The notes beneath the pieces were generated by a model. That model ran no database searches, was not told the DNA's origin, and was given only the letters and a program-made list of their open reading frames with translations. From the NCBI GenBank assembly GCA_002398875.1, contig DHCC01000021.1, forward strand, positions 6,178-15,548: a stretch of 9,371 nt of DNA, written 5' to 3'. Position numbers and translations under genes: made by a program. The stretch comes from Bacteroidales bacterium UBA4912 (GTDB taxonomy: Bacteria; Bacteroidota; Bacteroidia; Bacteroidales; Dysgonomonadaceae). This document shows, piece by piece, positions 6,912 through 9,371 of the stretch (the stretch's first letter is position 1; every line of letters begins with the position of its first letter).

Positions 6912-7292
6912 CTATCTTCTTTTTTTTGACTTTGCTTCGATGCTCAGAGTAGCATGAGGAACAGCACGTAGACGCTCTTTAGGAATCAAGTTCCCTGTTT
7001 CACGACATATTCCGTATGTCCCGTTCTCTATGCGTACGAGAGCAGCCTGAAGATTCTGAATGAATTTCATCTGACGTTGTGCCAATCGGCCGGCTTCTTC
7101 CTTAGAGAGTGTAGAAGCACCCTCTTCTAGAACTTTATAAGTTGGAGATGTATCAATAGTATCGTTACCATCAGCGTTGGTTACAGCTGCTCTGTAGTTT
7201 TCGTACTCTTGTTTTGCAACCTCCAGTTTTTCATTAATTATTGCCCTGAATTCTTCTAATTCCTCGGCTGAATATCTCGTCTTTTTGCTCAT
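6912..7292 (-). CDS. DksA/TraR-family transcription factor with a degenerate zinc finger
   Basis: Small cytoplasmic protein (126 residues) of the DksA/TraR family, whose members enter the RNA polymerase secondary channel and, with ppGpp in well-studied cases, adjust promoter activity. Residues about 8-90 form a helical hairpin: helix 1 (AEELEEFRAIINEKLEVAKQ), a tip with Asp44 and Asp47 in NDTID, then helix 2 (KEEAGRLAQRQMKFIQNLQ). The DxxD spacing matches the acidic tip of E. coli DksA. The C-terminal zinc-finger region is clear from YGIC...G.LIPKERLRAVPHATLSIEAK, but of the four usual cysteines only Cys96 remains; the others read Thr99, Ser117 and Ala120, so it probably folds without zinc. 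This substitution looks normal for Bacteroidota members. The basic tail is KSKKRR. The gene opens the cluster with lspA behind a good promoter. I leave the symbol empty because it could be annotated as dksA or only as a TraR/DksA-family protein. Confidence 0.92.
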   Translation of the reverse strand: MSKKTRYSAEELEEFRAIINEKLEVAKQEYENYRAAVTNADGNDTIDTSPTYKVLEEGASTLSKEEAGRLAQRQMKFIQNLQAALVRIENGTYGICRETGNLIPKERLRAVPHATLSIEAKSKKRR

Positions 7293-7348
7293 AATAAATT
7301 ATTTTTTGGCTGGTGTCTTCTGGAATCAGAGTTTAAATACAACAACCC

Positions 7349-7362
7349 ACATTTTTAAATGT
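7349..7362. repeat. Small palindrome in the leader of the DksA-like gene
   Basis: ACATTT (7349-7354) and AAATGT (7357-7362) form a 6-bp inverted repeat around two bases, in the untranslated leader between ileS and the DksA-like gene. It is too AT-rich and too tight a loop to be a convincing terminator for ileS. It could be an operator. It is listed because it is the only inverted repeat of note in the gap. Confidence 0.15.
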
Positions 7363-7381
7363 TCACGTGCAAATTTCAACA

Positions 7382-7413
7382 CAAATATACATAATAAATC
7401 AAATATTTCTCAA
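7382..7413 (-). promoter_or_regulatory. Bacteroidota-type promoter for the DksA-like gene, lspA and the lipoprotein gene
   Basis: On the minus strand TATATTTG (7389-7382) matches the TAnnTTTG -7 consensus at every defined position. It is preceded by TTG (7413-7411) with a 21-base spacer, at the upper end of the usual range. The TTG overlaps the ileS stop codon. Transcription would begin near 7375, leaving a leader of about 80 bases before the DksA-like ATG, long enough to hold some regulation. No other -7 match of this quality was seen in the non-coding gaps. Confidence 0.5.
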
Positions 7414-9371
7414 CTGTTTTTTTGAATACTGATTGTCAGTGAAATATCATCTATTTCTATAACATCATCAAGCTGTTCGTTTACAATCAATATTTCATCT
7501 GCGAGTACTTGGTTTCTTATATACTCTGAATTATCAGTCACTGCTTCATCAGTAGCAGGATTAGACACAATTTTAACTACAATTCTGTCAGTTATCTCGA
7601 ACTCCTTGGATTTTCTCAGATTCTGTATCCTGTTTACCAATTCACGTGCTATCCCCTCTTTACGAAGCTCATCGGTTATAGTAATATCCAATGCAACAGT
7701 TAGTCTGCCCTCATTACCAACCAACCAACCCGGGATGTCTTCAGAAATTATCTCCACATCATCTGTTGAAATAACAACCTCCTGATTATCTACTTTTAAT
7801 GCAAATGAACCTTTTTCTTCGAGTTCGTGAATATCACTGTTTTCAAGCTCCTGAATTTTAACAGCAAGCTGTTTCATTATTTTCCCGTATCTGGGACCAA
7901 GTTTCTTGAAATCGGGCTTAGCCCTCTTAACCAGCATTTCACTTGCAGAATCTACATAAGCAAGCTCTTTAACATTTACCTCATTTAGGATAAGCTGTTC
8001 TACGGACTTTAAATTTTTTTTCTGGCTTTCATCAGCAACAGGTATCATTATTTTAGAAAGTGGTTGACGAACTTTAGTGTTCACCTTTCGACGTAAAGCC
8101 AGTACTATAGACGACACTGTCTGTGCAAGATACATCTGATCTTCAAGCTGCTTGTCTATAAGCTCTTCAGCTACCACAGGAAAGTCCGTTAAATGCACCG
8201 AATCCTGTTTTACGCTATCATCTACTGATATTAAATCCAGAAACAACCTGTCAGCATAAAATGGTGCTATTGGAGCCATCAACTTTGAAACTGTAAGCAG
8301 ACATTCATACAAAGTCTGATAAGCCGACAGCTTATCATCAGTCATTTCACCACCCCAGAAACGTTTACGGTTTAGACGAACATACCAGTTGCTGAGATTA
8401 TCGTTCACAAAATCATTTATTACACGACCTGCTTTTGTTGGCTCATAACTGTCATAGCCCTGATCAACTTCTTTTACCAGTGTATTTAGCAGTGAAATAA
8501 TCCAACGATCTATCTCAGGTCGCTTCTCAACAGGTATCTGTGGATACTGATTTCTGAAATCATCAACATTGGCATAAAGCACGAAGAATGAATAAGAGTT
8601 ATAGAGAGTCCCGAAGAATTTTCTGCGAGCTTCCTCAACTCCTTCAACATCAAACCTTAGATTCTCCCAAGGTGCAGCATTAGTAATCATATACCAACGC
8701 AGCGGATCAGAACCATATTTATCTATTGTAGTGAAAGGATCTACTGCATTGCCGAGCCTTTTCGACATCTTATTTCCATTCTTATCCAGCACGAGACCGT
8801 TTGAAACAACATTCTTAAATGCTACACTACCCTTTACCATTGAAGCAATTGCATGTAAAGTGTAAAACCAGCCACGCGTCTGATCCACCCCTTCAGCGAT
8901 AAAATCTGCAGGGAATACCTTTTGAAATTCGTCTTCAGATATATGAGGATAAAACACCTGTGCAAAAGGCATAGCACCACTGTCAAACCAAACATCAATA
9001 AGGTCAGTCTCACGATACATCGGTCTCCCGTTTTCTGAAACCAGCACAATATTATCAACATACGGGCGGTGCAGATCTATTTTATCATATTCCAGATCCT
9101 TATAATCATTCAGGTCAAGCCCTTTCCAAGGAAGCTCTGTCATTACACCAGCATCCATTGCTTTTTGTATCTCTTCATACAATTCTTTAACCGAACCTAT
9201 GCACTTTTCTTCCTTTCCATCCTCGGTGCGCCATATTGGAAGTGGAGTGCCCCAATAGCGGCTCCTGCTAAGGTTCCAGTCCTGCAGATTTTCAAGCCAC
9301 TTACCAAAACGACCTGTACCTGTCGATTGCGGTTTCCAGTTTATTGTATTATTAAGCTCAATCATTTTATC
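7410..9371 (-). CDS. ileS: Isoleucyl-tRNA synthetase, C-terminal 653 residues (5' end beyond the window)
   Basis: Class Ia synthetase that joins isoleucine to tRNA-Ile. The frame is open to the right edge: two codons (Asp-Lys) precede the Met at 9365, so that Met is internal and not the start. Counted from it, the family blocks are NWKPQSTGTGRFGKWL (9-24), DWNLSRSRYWGTPLPIW (29-45), DLIDVWFDSGAMPFAQ (121-136), AEGVDQTRGWFYTLH (157-171) and the ATP-binding loop GNKMSKRLGNAVDP (197-210), here KMSKR. The helical anticodon-binding domain follows (about 280-450, with NDNLSNWYVRLNRKRFW). The C-terminus (about 490-651) is the DUF5915-type region. Only two cysteines occur in this part and no CxxC pairs, so the C-terminal zinc site of the E. 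coli-type enzyme is absent. The catalytic N-terminus with HIGH and most of the editing domain lie outside. The gene ends 117 bp before the DksA-like gene with no clear terminator. Confidence 0.97.
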   Translation of the reverse strand, partial: DKMIELNNTINWKPQSTGTGRFGKWLENLQDWNLSRSRYWGTPLPIWRTEDGKEEKCIGSVKELYEEIQKAMDAGVMTELPWKGLDLNDYKDLEYDKIDLHRPYVDNIVLVSENGRPMYRETDLIDVWFDSGAMPFAQVFYPHISEDEFQKVFPADFIAEGVDQTRGWFYTLHAIASMVKGSVAFKNVVSNGLVLDKNGNKMSKRLGNAVDPFTTIDKYGSDPLRWYMITNAAPWENLRFDVEGVEEARRKFFGTLYNSYSFFVLYANVDDFRNQYPQIPVEKRPEIDRWIISLLNTLVKEVDQGYDSYEPTKAGRVINDFVNDNLSNWYVRLNRKRFWGGEMTDDKLSAYQTLYECLLTVSKLMAPIAPFYADRLFLDLISVDDSVKQDSVHLTDFPVVAEELIDKQLEDQMYLAQTVSSIVLALRRKVNTKVRQPLSKIMIPVADESQKKNLKSVEQLILNEVNVKELAYVDSASEMLVKRAKPDFKKLGPRYGKIMKQLAVKIQELENSDIHELEEKGSFALKVDNQEVVISTDDVEIISEDIPGWLVGNEGRLTVALDITITDELRKEGIARELVNRIQNLRKSKEFEITDRIVVKIVSNPATDEAVTDNSEYIRNQVLADEILIVNEQLDDVIEIDDISLTISIQKNS

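Noticed and set aside
8834..9061. A 75-codon minus-strand open frame inside ileS
   Set aside because: Out of frame with the conserved IleS sequence and no recognisable motif.
9363..9365. ATG as the start of ileS
   Set aside because: The frame continues upstream to the window edge and the following residues are mid-protein IleS motifs, so the Met is internal.
1..9371. Mobile element, defence system, CRISPR array, phage or biosynthetic cluster
   Set aside because: Both strands were read; every large open frame is a core housekeeping or envelope gene, the longest gene-free gap is 142 bp, and no repeat array or transposase motif was seen.

Overview
The window is a gene-dense piece (about 96% coding) of an AT-rich genome that looks like phylum Bacteroidota, most likely order Bacteroidales. 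The grounds are an OstA-like periplasmic protein and a SurA with two diverged parvulin domains, a DksA-type protein whose zinc-finger cysteines are mostly replaced, an enlarged LspA followed by a DUF4296 lipoprotein, a KMSKR-type isoleucyl-tRNA synthetase, a good match to the Bacteroidota promoter -7 element (TAnnTTTG) and the absence of clear Shine-Dalgarno sequences. Genus cannot be fixed from the sequence alone. All seven genes are on the minus strand, so transcription runs from high to low coordinates.

Layout in order of transcription: the C-terminal 653 codons of ileS enter at the right edge (9371-7410). A 117-bp gap with the best promoter of the window follows. It leads to a tight cluster of a DksA/TraR-family regulator (7292-6912), lspA signal peptidase II (6868-6191) and a DUF4296 lipoprotein that overlaps the lspA end (6201-5437). 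After 51 bp comes ppdK, pyruvate phosphate dikinase (5385-2665). A 142-bp gap holds a strong hairpin (probable terminator or dispersed palindrome), then a candidate promoter and a small palindrome ahead of surA (2522-1158). 18 bp after surA begins an OstA-like/LptA-LptD-type envelope protein (1139 to the left edge), cut off after 379 codons.

Functionally these are core genes. ileS charges tRNA-Ile. The DksA-like protein probably tunes RNA polymerase. LspA trims lipoprotein signal peptides, and its overlapping neighbour is itself a predicted lipoprotein. PpdK interconverts PEP and pyruvate using pyrophosphate and phosphate. SurA and the OstA-like protein probably serve outer-membrane protein and lipopolysaccharide assembly. 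There are no gene-free stretches above 142 bp, and I see no tRNA, rRNA, CRISPR, insertion sequence or phage feature. I see no sign of a previously undescribed system; the points of interest are family-level oddities (degenerate parvulin and zinc-finger domains, enlarged LspA loop, a start-site correction) and small regulatory candidates.
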